NCBI GenBank assembly: GCA_037355855.1
Contig: CM074758.1
Span: 345,001-409,000, forward strand
Direction of reading: 5' to 3'
Length of the DNA: 64,000 nucleotides
Source: Pseudo-nitzschia pungens
Lineage: Eukaryota > Bacillariophyta > Bacillariophyceae > Bacillariales > Bacillariaceae
Position numbers and translations under genes: made by a program. Under the pieces are notes generated by a model, which ran no database searches, was not told the DNA's origin, and saw only the letters and a list, made by a program, of their open reading frames with translations. How positions within the stretch are numbered: the first letter of the stretch is position 1; every line of letters starts with the position of its first letter. Below, piece after piece: positions 47,626 through 59,000 of the stretch.

Positions 47626-48599
47626 GATGATTATAGCTATTTTATATGACTGTGAGCGATAATCAATGTGCGGGGTTCTGTCAACATATCGAAGATGGGC
47701 TTCCGACCGTTCTCAAAATAATCCGATTCGATGCTTAGATCCACAATTTTCTCATGTTTTCTTTGGTTCCGGTGCACACAAACTACCGGTACAATTACCT
47801 ACCGCAGTGTGATTTGCGAGAGTTTGGGTCACTCCAGCCACTCAATCACATATCCAAAATCTATTTGGCGAATCACGTGCTCCAGCCATCCAGTAAAAAT
47901 CAAGATCCTGACACCAATATCATCATCCAAAAAATGTTTCTTGTTCCCTGTTGTTCGCACTAAATTACTTGTAAAGAGATAGAAGAGTTTTTACGCAATC
48001 TAGGATAATCATCGCAATCACGTGCTTCATTCTGAGACGAATCATCAATAAGTAAAGTTTAGCATCATGATCATTGCCGATGCTCCTCATTCGGAAACTG
48101 AGTTGGTGACATGGTGTGTGCAATAAGATCTAGCATGATGTTCGAATGTGCTTAAGCTAGAAAATGTGACAAAATCATAATTGTTACTAGTAAGTCTTAC
48201 TTCTTCGTAGTATTCTACTAGTAGCTACGTAGCTACTTGATACTACTACTACTCTAGTAGGAGTAACAACAATTCCTGTACTACTATCATTCACCAATAC
48301 GTAGTAAATTACAAGTACTTGTAAGGTTAGCTACTACTACAACTTCAAACTAATCGGTTCTCTCTGTCTTGTAATTGTCACGTGACCTCTGCCGTTGGTC
48401 GTCCTCCGCCTGTTTCGTTGAACTAAGGTTACCGTAACCTTACCGGTACTAGTAATTCGAAGCAAGACTATCTTGTTATTTCAATCAAGATACCGTTTTC
48501 ATGAGCTAAGGTTTACCGTACGGTACAGGAACATGGTTGATTTAATTTTTTTCTAAGAATTTAAATTTTTCCAGCCCCCCGTGCACCACTCAGCGCTTG

Positions 48600-48855
48600 G
48601 TGTCACTTTGACACCCAAAAGTATCAGCGAGTGTCAAGTGTCACTTTGACACCGGTTGTCACTTTGATACCGGGTGTCACTTTGACACTTGTTCATACGT
48701 AGACAAGCATTTTTCCTACTTCTCTTGTGAGTGTCAAAGTGACACCCGGTGTCAAAATGACACCCAGTGTCACTTTGACCCCCAAAAGTATCGGTGAGTG
48801 TCAAGTGTCAAAGTGACCCCGGGTGTCACTTTGACCCCTGGTGTCACTTTGACAC
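48600..48855. repeat. Array of ten 15-bp near-palindromes
   Basis: Ten copies of GTGTCACTTTGACAC or its reverse complement GTGTCAAAGTGACAC (some ending CCC or with one change) start at 48,600, 48,638, 48,656, 48,674, 48,731, 48,749, 48,767, 48,805, 48,823 and 48,841. Spacing is 38, 18, 18, 57, 18, 18, 38, 18, 18. The first, second, third and fourth recur at exactly +167, so part of the array is a 167-bp duplication. The 38-bp gaps contain CCCAAAAGTATC.G.GAGTG. Each unit is an inverted repeat with arms GTGTCA/TGACAC around a 3-base centre. It lies about 1 kb upstream of the start of the periplasmic-binding-like gene. Confidence 0.9.
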
Positions 48856-48958
48856 TGATTAGGTGTGGGGAGGACCGGGAATTTTTGAAATTTACCAAAA
48901 AACAAAAATCAACCATGTTCCAGGAGATCGTTCCTTCACTCCTGTTTCTCCTTATTAC

Positions 48959-49048
48959 TACAAAGTTCCTAACAGCTGTCCTCAAGTCCACGTAGAAATT
49001 AGTACATTGAGGCGTAGAACCAACGGACAGCTGTTTAGGAATTTTGTA
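48959..49048. mobile_element. Candidate MITE-like inverted-repeat element, copy E
   Basis: A 90-bp element beginning TACAAAGTTCCTAACAGCTG and ending GGACAGCTGTTTAGGAATTT then TGTA. The ends extend as TACTACAAA/TTTGTAGTA. It is the closest relative of copy D, in opposite orientation. Confidence 0.75.
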
Positions 49049-50390
49049 GTACTAGAAGCAGTGATACTAGTAAAAGTTTACGCCTCAAGTACTGTGAGAA
49101 ATAACGGCACAGGTCTGGCCAGCAGTAAGTACGAACTTCTCCAACGCCGATACTTGAAGAAGTTGTTTCTTTTGAGGCCCATGATAAGGTACTCGTCACC
49201 CTATCACGTATGCTCGTTTACGGGGATAAGGTTAGCTATTGGCTTTTGATTATTATTCGGGTCTCATCGATTTGTTGTGGATTAACCCCCGTACATTTTT
49301 GCGTTCAGTTTTCCAGTAGGTATGAATGGAGAGTAGTCCACGATGCATAAGTAAACAATTTTTGACATCTTTCTGTTATAGGAACCAGTAATTTCGTTGA
49401 GGTTCGGAACGAAAACAATGTTCGTCAGATTCAAAAAAAAAACTTTATACTTATACCTAGCTGAAACTGAAATCACTGACTTATTTCGTCGGCGAACATG
49501 ATGAGTGGATTGCGCATGTCTGACACATTGAATTTTGACTTGCTCACAAAAAAAGGTATCAAAATTGGTTCGGAGAGAGGTCACGAGTCCAAAATCCATT
49601 CACTGCGAATAGTATCGACGCTGTCTATGCCTCGTTCCGTTGAAGACATCATAGTCTGGACCGAACCACAAAAACCCAAACATGGAATATACGTGAAATA
49701 TCCAAGCCCGAGACACAGAATAACAACGCAGCTCATCCAAGACCAGAGATTTCTTCCATCATCCCACAAAGCAATTTCTTGACCACTTTCAACCACTAAA
49801 CCTCGGCAAATCGACTAAAGAAAATTTTCTCTTATTTAGATCGATCTTGGCGTATTCATTGCAAAACGTAGCCCATCAAAAAAAGGACCCAGTGCTCGAA
49901 GTATTTCAATATAAATGTATTCCTACTCGTACGACGACATTCTACGTTCCAACAAACGCGCCGACAAACGCTTGAAGACAATGAATAACAAATCGTTCTA
50001 CAAATGGGACAGCTGCCAGCAGATGCCTCGCAGCAGGCCATTGCTAGCCCGAAGTCGATCCGTGAACACGAGCACCCAAAACGCCCAGTGGAATACGGGT
50101 GCTACCAGCACCGGCAAGAGGTGTAAACGATCGCCCATCGTCTCGATGTCGAGCGCGGCGTTCGAAGCCGTCGTTGCAGAAAGCAATCGACAGATTATTC
50201 GGGACGTCTACAGCACCATGGGGCTCAGTGCGAGCACGAATTGTATTCACAAAACCGGGATTCCACCCGACTCGAGGAGACCGCCGAACAGGCAAGCATC
50301 GATTTCTTCTTCTATCTCGCGCACATCGAGCTCTTGCATGCGAGAACGATACGACCGAATAACCTCAGAAAGATCCAACTGCGACTCGGA

Positions 50391-50655
50391 ATGCAGCGAG
50401 GACGAATGCGGAAGTGTGGTGTAGCGTGATGCCACCCGAAAGGAATCCCACAGATTCTTAGTTGGGGAAGCACGAAGTTTCAGTATGCAGCAAAGACAAG
50501 TGCAGAAGCGTGGTGTAGCGTGATACTACTGCTCAAGAGCTCCCCGACATCTTCCGCCGAGATTTTTTCTCTATATGCAGCGAAGACGAATGCAGAAGCG
50601 TGGTATACCGTGATGCCATTCGAACGTGCTCCCGAGATTCTTCATCGAAGGAAAC
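50391..50655. repeat. Tandem repeat, about 92-bp unit, three copies
   Basis: ATGCAGCRAAGACAAGTGCAGAAGC-like starts recur at 50,391, 50,485 and 50,575, each followed by GTGGTGTAGCGTGAT (TATACC in the third). The frames change between copies, so it is not a repeat-bearing coding sequence in its present form. Confidence 0.75.
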
Positions 50656-52149
50656 TCGACGTCTGGATCCGTTTCATCATTAGTAGTTCGTCCATCCGAA
50701 ACATCGGCATGTCTTCGAGTTACATTAGACACAGCTATCAACCTTACTTCGATCGAACCGGAGGCTGTCGTGTAAATTGCGATCTAAATAGAACACGTAC
50801 ATGTAGTAACTACTACTAAAGCTTATCAGCAGTAGTAATCGTAACATAGAGTGCATATTAATATACCGATCTTCCGCCCGACATCAGACGTTGTAGAAAG
50901 AAACAAGCGATAGTTCAAAACCCCAAAAAAGATTCACTTTCACTTTTCTCTCTCCTTGCATCACGAACAATAAGAATGCGCTTTGATGACATTCCAATTA
51001 TTCATACTAAGTTACTGCTCTAGTAGTAAGGTTTGCCTTACGGTATTATTATTATTATTTTTTGTTTCCAGTAAGTGCATCGCAAAGATCCCAACAAGAA
51101 AATAATTCGTACTAAGGTTACGGTTATCTTTACTCAACCAAACACACGAATTTTTTTAATCGGTTCACCGTGCTTTTTAATAGTACACGTAGTATGGACT
51201 CGTTTGACTAAAAATATTCAGGTACTTAGCGCCCCTACCTGTATTTTGCGTGACGTACGTGTACTGAAAACTGTCTGTCTTTTCTTCGTTGCGCATCCCT
51301 TCTTATGATAACGAGTGGAATTTTTTAGTCGAACGAGTCTTTACTACCGGTAGTAAAAAAGGTCAGCCAAAATCAATGCTTTCAGCGTGATTTTTCCGCC
51401 GCAACGAAGGTTCAGATCTTACCTTATTTTTTTAAAAAAAGGTAACCTTACTCGTCGACGATAACTTCGTTCACTTACTTCGTAACCTTACTTCGTATCT
51501 TCCAACCGATAAAGAAAAATAGAAGTAGTAGGCAACTCAATTCGTATTCAACTATTGATCCATTGCTTTGGACTTGCACCTTGCACGACTTCTTCGCTGT
51601 AACATAGCATCCCTTCATATTTGAATATAGATACTATACATCGAATCTCGGAGACACCTCAAGACCTCGGGGATTGATAGTACTAATATTGCATTGGCAC
51701 GCGCGATGCAATGAGGATGCCGATTCTTGTTGACACACAACAAGAAGCGAAAAACAGTCGAAACGAGTTGTGTTGCACCCGCGCAATCCTTTCGCTCGCT
51801 GTTTCGTGGTCCTGGTTATGGGACGAATCCCGGTTTGTTCGGTGAGCGCCAGCGCATTGCACCGCGGTGCATTGCCTTGCGTGCGCCGACAATACGGCAA
51901 GGGTTGTTTCTTCCCGCCTCAGGTTGGCATTGCCGGTCCATTCAGGATGCTTTATGGAATCCGTTCCCTCACCATGCTAGTAATGTTTTCGACTTGGAAT
52001 CGCATCGCATCGCATCGCATTCAATGCGATGCGGACGCAGCGCCTCCGGGTCGATCCCGATTTGCGTTGCGGCGCGTTTCGGCTGCGTCTTGTCTCCTGG
52101 ACTCAAAGCTCGGCTCTGACGTGCATCGGTCGCAGATTGAATCCGCATT

Positions 52150-53587
52150 CTATCCGATTGTTCCCCACAGTCCCCACCATAAAAGCATTCCTACCACCGT
52201 TGTCGTTGCGATCGCTGGTCGCTTTCGTCCTTTCGCGATCGATGCCCCCGAAGGTGGCAACCCCTGTGGCGACGTGGCGATTACCATCGGTTCCGTTGCA
52301 TTGTTCTCGTCGTCGTCCTCGAATAATAATGCATCGTCGTATTGCACGGAGTCGTCGTCCGTAGCATTCGTCGCATTCGTCGCATTGGAGGCATCCATCC
52401 CAGGACGCCTCCGCGGCAGCCACCACCACGGTCGTCGGATTCTCCGATGGATTCTCCGATGGCAAAACCGATGGAGTCCCCGACGGAATCCCCGATGGAA
52501 AGACCGAAGGAGTCTCCGATGGAAAGACCGACGGCGCCCCCGAGGGCGGAACCGACGGCGCGAACGTGGTCGGACGGAGCGTCGGTGCGGGGGTCGGAAC
52601 CCTCGCGGATGGTGCCGGCGTGGGTGGTTCCGCCATTCGGACCCGGGCCGGCGTCGGTGGGAGCGCCGGGAGGAGCAAATCCCTCGAGATGGGGTAGAGG
52701 ACCCCGTCGCAGGCCGCTACCGGAGGCCCCGAGAGCACCGCTCCGGTGTCGGGGGCTGCGGTGCCTTCCGCGCCGCCCCCAGAAACGTTCCCGGGCCCGA
52801 CCTGCTTGACCGCTCCGGCGTCCCGGCAGTCCGTCACGGTCGTGTCGCCCTTCGGGAGCATCCGGAGGGACATCCCGCAGCGGGTCCCGACCAGGTCTTC
52901 CTGCGCGCCAAAGGACGAGACTTGAAAGAGCACCACCTCGTCGACGGTGTCCCTCGAGTGGCCGGCCTTGATCAGGTCGAGGCCCTTTTCGTTGAGGAGA
53001 TGATCGGTCGGGACAAAGATCGTGTAGGTTCCGTATTCGAAATCCAGTCCGAGGCGGAGGAGCTGGGCAGAAAAGAGCGAGGCTCCCATGGCGCGGAGCC
53101 GATCGTCTGGAGAGGAGCCGAACGGGACGGAAGAAATCCGAAAAAGTGAGCAAACGAGTGAATGAGTGAATGTTCGGGGCGCGCTATTGCTGGCACGGAG
53201 CCGAATGGATCGAGATGCGTCTTCGGCGGCTTTCTTCCAATGCTCGTTCCGTTTTGTTTCGTGCCTCGGTTTCGCTTCCTCCAAGCCTGCCTCACACGCA
53301 CGCACTGTGATGCAGTGCCATTCGATGCCATTCGATGCGATTCGATGCGATTCGACGCAAGCACAAAACTCACGAATCGGGACGCAGGATCGATCGTCCA
53401 ACCAGAGCACCGACAACGAATCCGCTTGTGGTTCGTCGGCGTTGCGAACGAGCGAAACCGACGGGGGATCCTCCCATTGAACCACCGGAGAAGGAGCAGG
53501 GATGCCGGGCACTGTCGTCGTCGTTGTGGTCGATTCGGTGAGATAGAGGACCGAAGCGGTGCCGACGGGGGCTGCTACCGGGCTCAT
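52150..53587 (-). CDS. Single-FAS1-domain (fasciclin-like) surface protein
   Basis: FAS1 domains mediate adhesion at cell surfaces and in extracellular matrix. Two exons are proposed, 53374-53587 and 52150-53106, joined over a GTGAGT donor and a CTCTCCAG acceptor to read CVPIHDRLRAMGASLF. The FAS1 domain follows: LGLDFEYGTYTIFVPTDHLLNEKG (about 53,050-52,980), VDEVVLFQVSSFG, CDGVLYPISRDLLLPA near 52,715-52,675. A Pro/Ser-rich stalk with repeated SVFPSETPSVFPSG words comes next. A one-base shift at about 52,400 then leads to an Asn-X-Thr-rich segment (NATNATNATDDD, further NAT at ENNATEP) and a hydrophobic end, TTTVVGMLLWWGLWGTIG, which reads as a membrane or GPI anchor. No signal peptide is visible at the proposed start, so the true 5' end may lie further upstream or be broken. 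Confidence 0.65.
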
Positions 53588-54565
53588 GGTGTGAGAGGAA
53601 TGGATTGGAATTGAAATGGATTGGATTGGATCGAATCGGATCGTTGTTTTGTTGAAAACTCCAGTATTTCCGAATGGTATTCTCGAGGTGCTGGTCTCCG
53701 GCTGCCCTTCGGAAGAATGCTCTCTCTCTCTCTCTCTCTCTCTCTTGGTATTTCTAGTCCCTCAATCGGCCGGGCTCTCCTGTTCTGTTGTCACGAAATG
53801 CGGTTGCCTACCGGTACGCTACGGGCGCGATAGAATACTATCCGTGAGAATGCAATCAAGCGCTGTTTTCGCTTCTGCGAATTGGATTGTTGACTGGTAC
53901 CGTACGGGTGATAAAAAGTCCGTACTTGTACGCATCACCGTTGATATTCTTTGTTCGTCGCTCGTTTCCTGCTTCCTTTAATTGCGGAATTAATCATCTG
54001 TACCGTACGTACCGTATGGAACGGAAACAGAATCTTCCGGGCTCTTTTTGTCTTTCGTGCATTATTATTATGACCCGTGCTTTCCTCGGGATGTGTCACG
54101 CAAGATGGTAATTATGGAGGAACCGCAGTCGAACGGCGAATTCATTCTGTCAGTGACTTGCAAAAAATAATAATGAAACCCCGCGTTTTCCGTTGGCGGG
54201 CCCTGACACGCATCTTGGACCGACCTTCCTTCCTATCTTCCTGCCTTCCTATCTTCCTGCCTTCCTAGTATCTACTATACCTGCCATTGTTGCAGTCAGA
54301 TGAGTCGAAACGACGAACAACAGGGACCAACCAGTTCCGTCCAATGAAGAAAGTGGGTCTAATATCTTCGATCTACTCCATACCGTATCTAATTGGATGA
54401 AATAAGATTACGAGTATGGTTACGATACGATACATACCGGTAATCACTCGTACTTTTTTTCTTTCGGACTCGGATAACCAAGTTAAGTTACTCGTACAAG
54501 TTACTCGTACAAGGAATTCGAACAACCATCGGATTTCCCACCCGTGTTGCCATCCCATCCCCACC
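53588..54565. other. Spacer between divergent genes
   Basis: No gene. GGATTG words at about 53,598-53,645, a (CT)n tract at about 53,717-53,745, and CTTCCTATCTTCCTGC repeats at about 54,225-54,268. GTACGAGTAAG-type short palindromic words precede the methyltransferase start. Confidence 0.5.
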
Positions 54566-56063
54566 ATGACGAAGAGTAAACGCACAGGAACAAGCGAAGC
54601 GTCCGATGCGGACAGCGAGGTCCTCGAGGAGGATTGGTCCCATCTCATGAATGTCGGCCGAAATAGAACCATCACATCGACTGCCAGTCACGATGACAAC
54701 AACGACAACGACAACGATAAACAATGCGTTGGCGACACGTAACGAGTTTTCCTATTACGATACGGTGACCCTTCCCCTATCTGATTCCGTTTCATCGTGC
54801 CCCCCGGTTTCCAACAAAGACGTGTTGCCGTCCCCACCGCTCGCGAATGCAACTCCGGTGCGTCCGGCGCCTCATGCCCCCTCGATATGCTCGACCTGTA
54901 CAACGGAGAACGGGATGCCACCGGGAATCGGCTGTGGATGGGTGCCGTCTGCTTTCTCGAGTGCATGGTGCGGCCCCTCCACCCGCCTGTTGTGTCCCGT
55001 GCGCATCCAACAACGCGGGCGCGAGAACGGGCCATTGCCAGGGCACGAGCGCTGCAATCGCTGAGGACGGAGCTCTTCGACAAGCGCAGGGTCCTGGAAC
55101 TGGGCTGCGGGACCGGGGCCTCGCTCATTGCGATCGGATTGGTTGGGAGTCAGAATAGCCGTAGCAACGGCAGCAGCCGTAGCAGCAGCGGGCATCATCC
55201 ACCGATTCGACCCACAACGCTGACGCTTACGGACAACGATCCCAAGGTCCTGGCCCTTTGTGAAATGAATTGCCGGCTCAATTTTCAAAGGCAAACGATT
55301 ATCGACGACGTCAACAATGACGATTGCACCACCGTGGACTACGCGGTGAAACGGCTCGACTGGGGAGAATTCTGCAGCAGCAGCAAGCAGCAGCAGCATC
55401 GACAACCACAACGGGAACAAAACCCTGGACGCAGATGCGAATGCGAGCATCCGCTCCGCGTCGCAGGACACGGTCGTAGCCACGGACGTGATTTACGACG
55501 TGGCGGCCATTCCGGTGTTGTTCGCGGCGGCGGCCAAGCTGCTGGTCCCCGGCGGGGCCCTGGTGGTGGCCCACGTTCCGAGGGCGGCGGTAGAAGACGA
55601 CAACGACAACGATGACAACGAAAACGATGACAACGAAAACGAAAACGACAACGATGACAACGAAAACGACAACGAAAACGATGACAACGACCATTCCTTC
55701 TCCAACCCGGCGATCGGTTCCGTCCAGAGCCGCCTCGAGCAAAAGCTGTTGGATGCCGCGTCGGAGCACGGGTTTGTCCGGGGCGGAGCCATTGCGGGCA
55801 TCCTAGGGTCCTCCCTGGAGGTGCTCTGCCACGAACACGACGACAGCGACAACGACAACGAACCAGCCTGCATCCTTCGGCCTTCGACCATTGCCGGCAT
55901 TTGGACCAGCGGCAGCCACGGAGCGGGGGACAAACACAATTTTTCCGATAGCAACAAACACATCTCGGTTCCCGTACCGACTCTTGTGTCCAGTGACTAC
56001 GACTACGAAGACTTGGAGGCGTGCGGGGCATCCATCCTGGTCTTTGTCAAGCGCACAGAATGA
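54566..56063 (+). CDS. METTL21/family-16 protein methyltransferase-like, frame broken
   Basis: S-adenosylmethionine-dependent methyltransferases of family 16 mostly modify lysines on chaperones and translation factors. Start MTKSKRTGTSEAS at 54,566. The core reads LDLYNGERDATGNRLWMGAVCFLE (about 54,885-54,956), motif I RRVLELGCGTGASLIAIGL (about 55,086-55,142), LTLTDNDPKVLALCEMNCRLNF, VKRLDWGEF, then DVIYDVAAIPVLFAAAAKLLVPGGALVVAHVPR (about 55,485-55,580), the family's post-I and motif IV layout. A long Asp/Asn/Glu tract (55,595-55,690) is inserted after this strand. The last part, LEACGASILVFVKRTE, ends the fold. Breaks: one extra base at about 54,700, one missing base near the C5 run at 54,868, and one extra A in an AGC tract at about 55,385, after which the serine run and NGNKTLDADANAS continue. 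Substrate unknown. Confidence 0.75.
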
Positions 56064-59000
56064 AATGAAACGCACTCAAAGCAAATGAAAGCAAAGGAAA
56101 TCAAAGTAAAGCAAACGAAGCAAACGGTCAGTGCAACGAGATACAAGTACATTTCAAAGCATCGAGTCCATTCCAATGGTTCATCCGCACGGATTCATGG
56201 AACCCTTGAAGGAAACCATGCAATGTTGAAACCATGCAATGTTGTGGTACGGCATGGTGGTGTGGTGTGGCATGCCATCGCATGCTCTGCAACGCCATCC
56301 GATTGATGCCCCTCGGATCGATATCGTGGCTTCCAATATGATGCTCGTACGTTCCGTACCCACCACTCCAACAGCGATGAAACAAGCAAGAAAGCGAAAC
56401 GTCATAGACAAGATATGGAGGGTTGCATTGTTGCACCGATCCCTCTCCGTCCCATCAATCTACGAATTCAATTTTGCCTCTTAGACGGAAACTGAACTGT
56501 TTCGTGTAGGTGCAAGTTGAACGCTGAGTCTGAGTATTACGAGCTATTCCAGATACAAGCAACGAGATGCTCAAGTGCTGTGAGAACTAGGTTATGCTCC
56601 AGTTACGGGCACATGTTGTGCCTGTTACAGTTGGAATGCTAGGACGAGGCGGAAACAATGGAAGCACAACAGCGTTGCCCGGAACAGAAGATTACAAGCA
56701 CAACAGCATTGTATGGAGCAGTGCTCTTATCAAAGAGATGTACGAGTCGAACACTGCGATGTAAGTGCCAAGCAACGATACCGAGGTTACGGGGACCGTA
56801 TAACGAGTTATCCCGATACGAGTGCCGTGATACGAGTGGGCCGCTACAAATTAAACGATAAGAGTCGTCCCTTGTACAGACTGAACGCTACACTGTTACG
56901 CAGAGACAAGCAACGCTTACCTACTATGCGTTACCCTGTTACGAGTATCCTCCTGTTACGAGTTATCCTGTTACGAGTTCAATGGAGCTGGCCGAAGCAG
57001 CAAGAAAAAGACCATTATTTGACAAGCACGAGCATCGAAGTTGATACAAGCCAACTAGAGGAAGGCACGTATGCCTAATACAGAAGTAAGCTGTACGACC
57101 TAGCAGTATCCCAGATACTTCGAACGATGCTGAATGCTATGATCGCATGGAATGCCAAAATAAGTAGCCCCGTATACAACTATGCTGTGACGGCTACTGC
57201 GATGTGTTTCAACGCTAGTACTAGCGAGGCTAGCAATGCTAGCAAGGTGCAGGAGCACCATTACGGGGGCAAGCAAGTTTCCGTAGAAATGGTGTGGTAC
57301 GAATATTACAAACGAATTGACTACCGCTGTGATACCTAACATGGACTTCGATGCGGTGAACAAGGAAACAGTGGTCGAACGTATCGATCGGTGACTATTA
57401 TTCAGTCCAGCACCGACAGATCCGAAACTATTCAAACCAGTGAAGAGAACAGCATCGAAACTGCAGAGGCAAGAGAGTATTGCCTAGCATGGTGTTCGAT
57501 ATTATAGATACAGAGCTGGATTTCCGGGGACAACCAATCCAATCGAATCGATCGACCCCACTCCGAGAACAGCGCGATTGAATATCTCAAGTATTCACAA
57601 CGGGCAAGCGGTCTTCCGAAGACTGTGAGAATAGCCCGAGTTGCAAAGAGCAGCGAGCTTTGAATCAACGATGACCGACGCTGAAGTGACAAGCGATTTC
57701 ACGAAGATTATTGGAATGGCTCCACTGTTCCAGGATGTAATCAAGCGAACAAACGAGTTGCAGGAGCAGTATGTATTGAATCTATGAATTGCATGACAGG
57801 CAAGATCCTACAGAACCGGTCTGATTGAATATCACATCTACGAAGAGAAGCCGATGTTACAGATGCCAGGACCAGCGTGATTAGAATATATGATATACGA
57901 ATCGCAAACTGCTGTCCTAGAACAACGCATTTTTAAATACATGATCTACAGGACAAGAAACTGTTGTTCCGGACCCAGGATCAGCGTGCCCTGTATCTAC
58001 GATTACGACGAACAAGCATCCTGCGAAGACCGAGTGGAACATTTGCAGTTGCACCGTTCCCGTGACAGTTTGCTTACGATTAGTATGTCCAAGCAGGACA
58101 CGAGCTTTTGTAACAAACAGCTGAACCGACCTGTCAGCTGAGTCGTGTCCAGCAGCTACAGACATGCGCTGTATGAAGATAATAACCCTTTCGGGGACAT
58201 GTATACCATACCTAAATCGGAAATGGTCTCAGAAGAAGTATGCCAATGAAAGACACCGAACCAGTTGAAGAGGAGCTTGGAACCGAGCCATATGGGTACT
58301 AACGTCTCCGGCAAGTTATCCACTCCATTAACGTCCGAATATATTTGACAGCTGAACTGGACCCCACGAAGCAGAGCTATGAACAGGAGGACCTTATTGG
58401 TGCCCTGAGATGTTTGCATGAACTTAGAAGACTTGATTTGGTATTGCCTGTATCTACCATGTCCAGATACCTGCACAAGTCCGACAGGGCTATGTGAACC
58501 AAGTAGTATTGCATGTGTTACCTATAATGCGAACATCCGACGGTAGAAGGAAACGCCGAGGACGCGCATTGCTTGTTCGAGGGACGACTGTGTCATTGTG
58601 GAACTCGTAGTAGTAGTCCTTGTTCTCGCAGATCCGGCCGCGACATGGAAGGAGGGCTTTGCGGTTTGGTTCGCACTTTTAGTACAACCAGGGACACTCA
58701 TCAAAGATGAAGCCACAAGCATCGTCGTTTTGAGGATTATGCCAGCATACACTAACTTTGTTCTCATTATTTGAAAGTCATCACAGCAGGATCAACGTAC
58801 GGAGGAAGAAGGGTTCGAAATTCCGCCAAAAACACAGTGCAAGGCAGCACCAAGGTTCTTGCCCCATCGTTCACACAAGGAGGCGGAGATATTACGACAA
58901 AGTTTCGTTGTATCCCAGTTTTCGAAATGAACAACAGCGAGTAATCAAAACAGCAGCATCCCCACAACAAAGAAGAAAGAAGAGAAGTAGTACTATGCTG

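Larger units (their letters stand above)
47626..52149. other. Intergenic region with several repeat systems
   Basis: About 4.5 kb with no supportable gene. It holds TAG/CTA tracts at about 48,215-48,260, the near-palindrome array at 48,600-48,855, an inverted-repeat element at 48,959-49,048 and a 92-bp tandem array at 50,391-50,655. A 169-codon plus-strand frame at 49,915-50,424 overlaps the array and shows no domain. Confidence 0.5.

Noticed and set aside
48600..48855. CRISPR-like array
   Set aside because: Units are 15-bp palindromes with 3-bp gaps and both centre orientations, not 23-45 bp repeats with unique spacers, and the genome is eukaryotic.
49915..50424. A 169-codon plus-strand open frame
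   Set aside because: No domain and overlap with a tandem array whose frames differ between copies.
51770..53149. A 459-codon plus-strand open frame
   Set aside because: It is the antisense of the FAS1 gene; its Arg/Gly-rich translation has no domain, while the minus strand carries a FAS1 domain, a plausible intron and an anchor.
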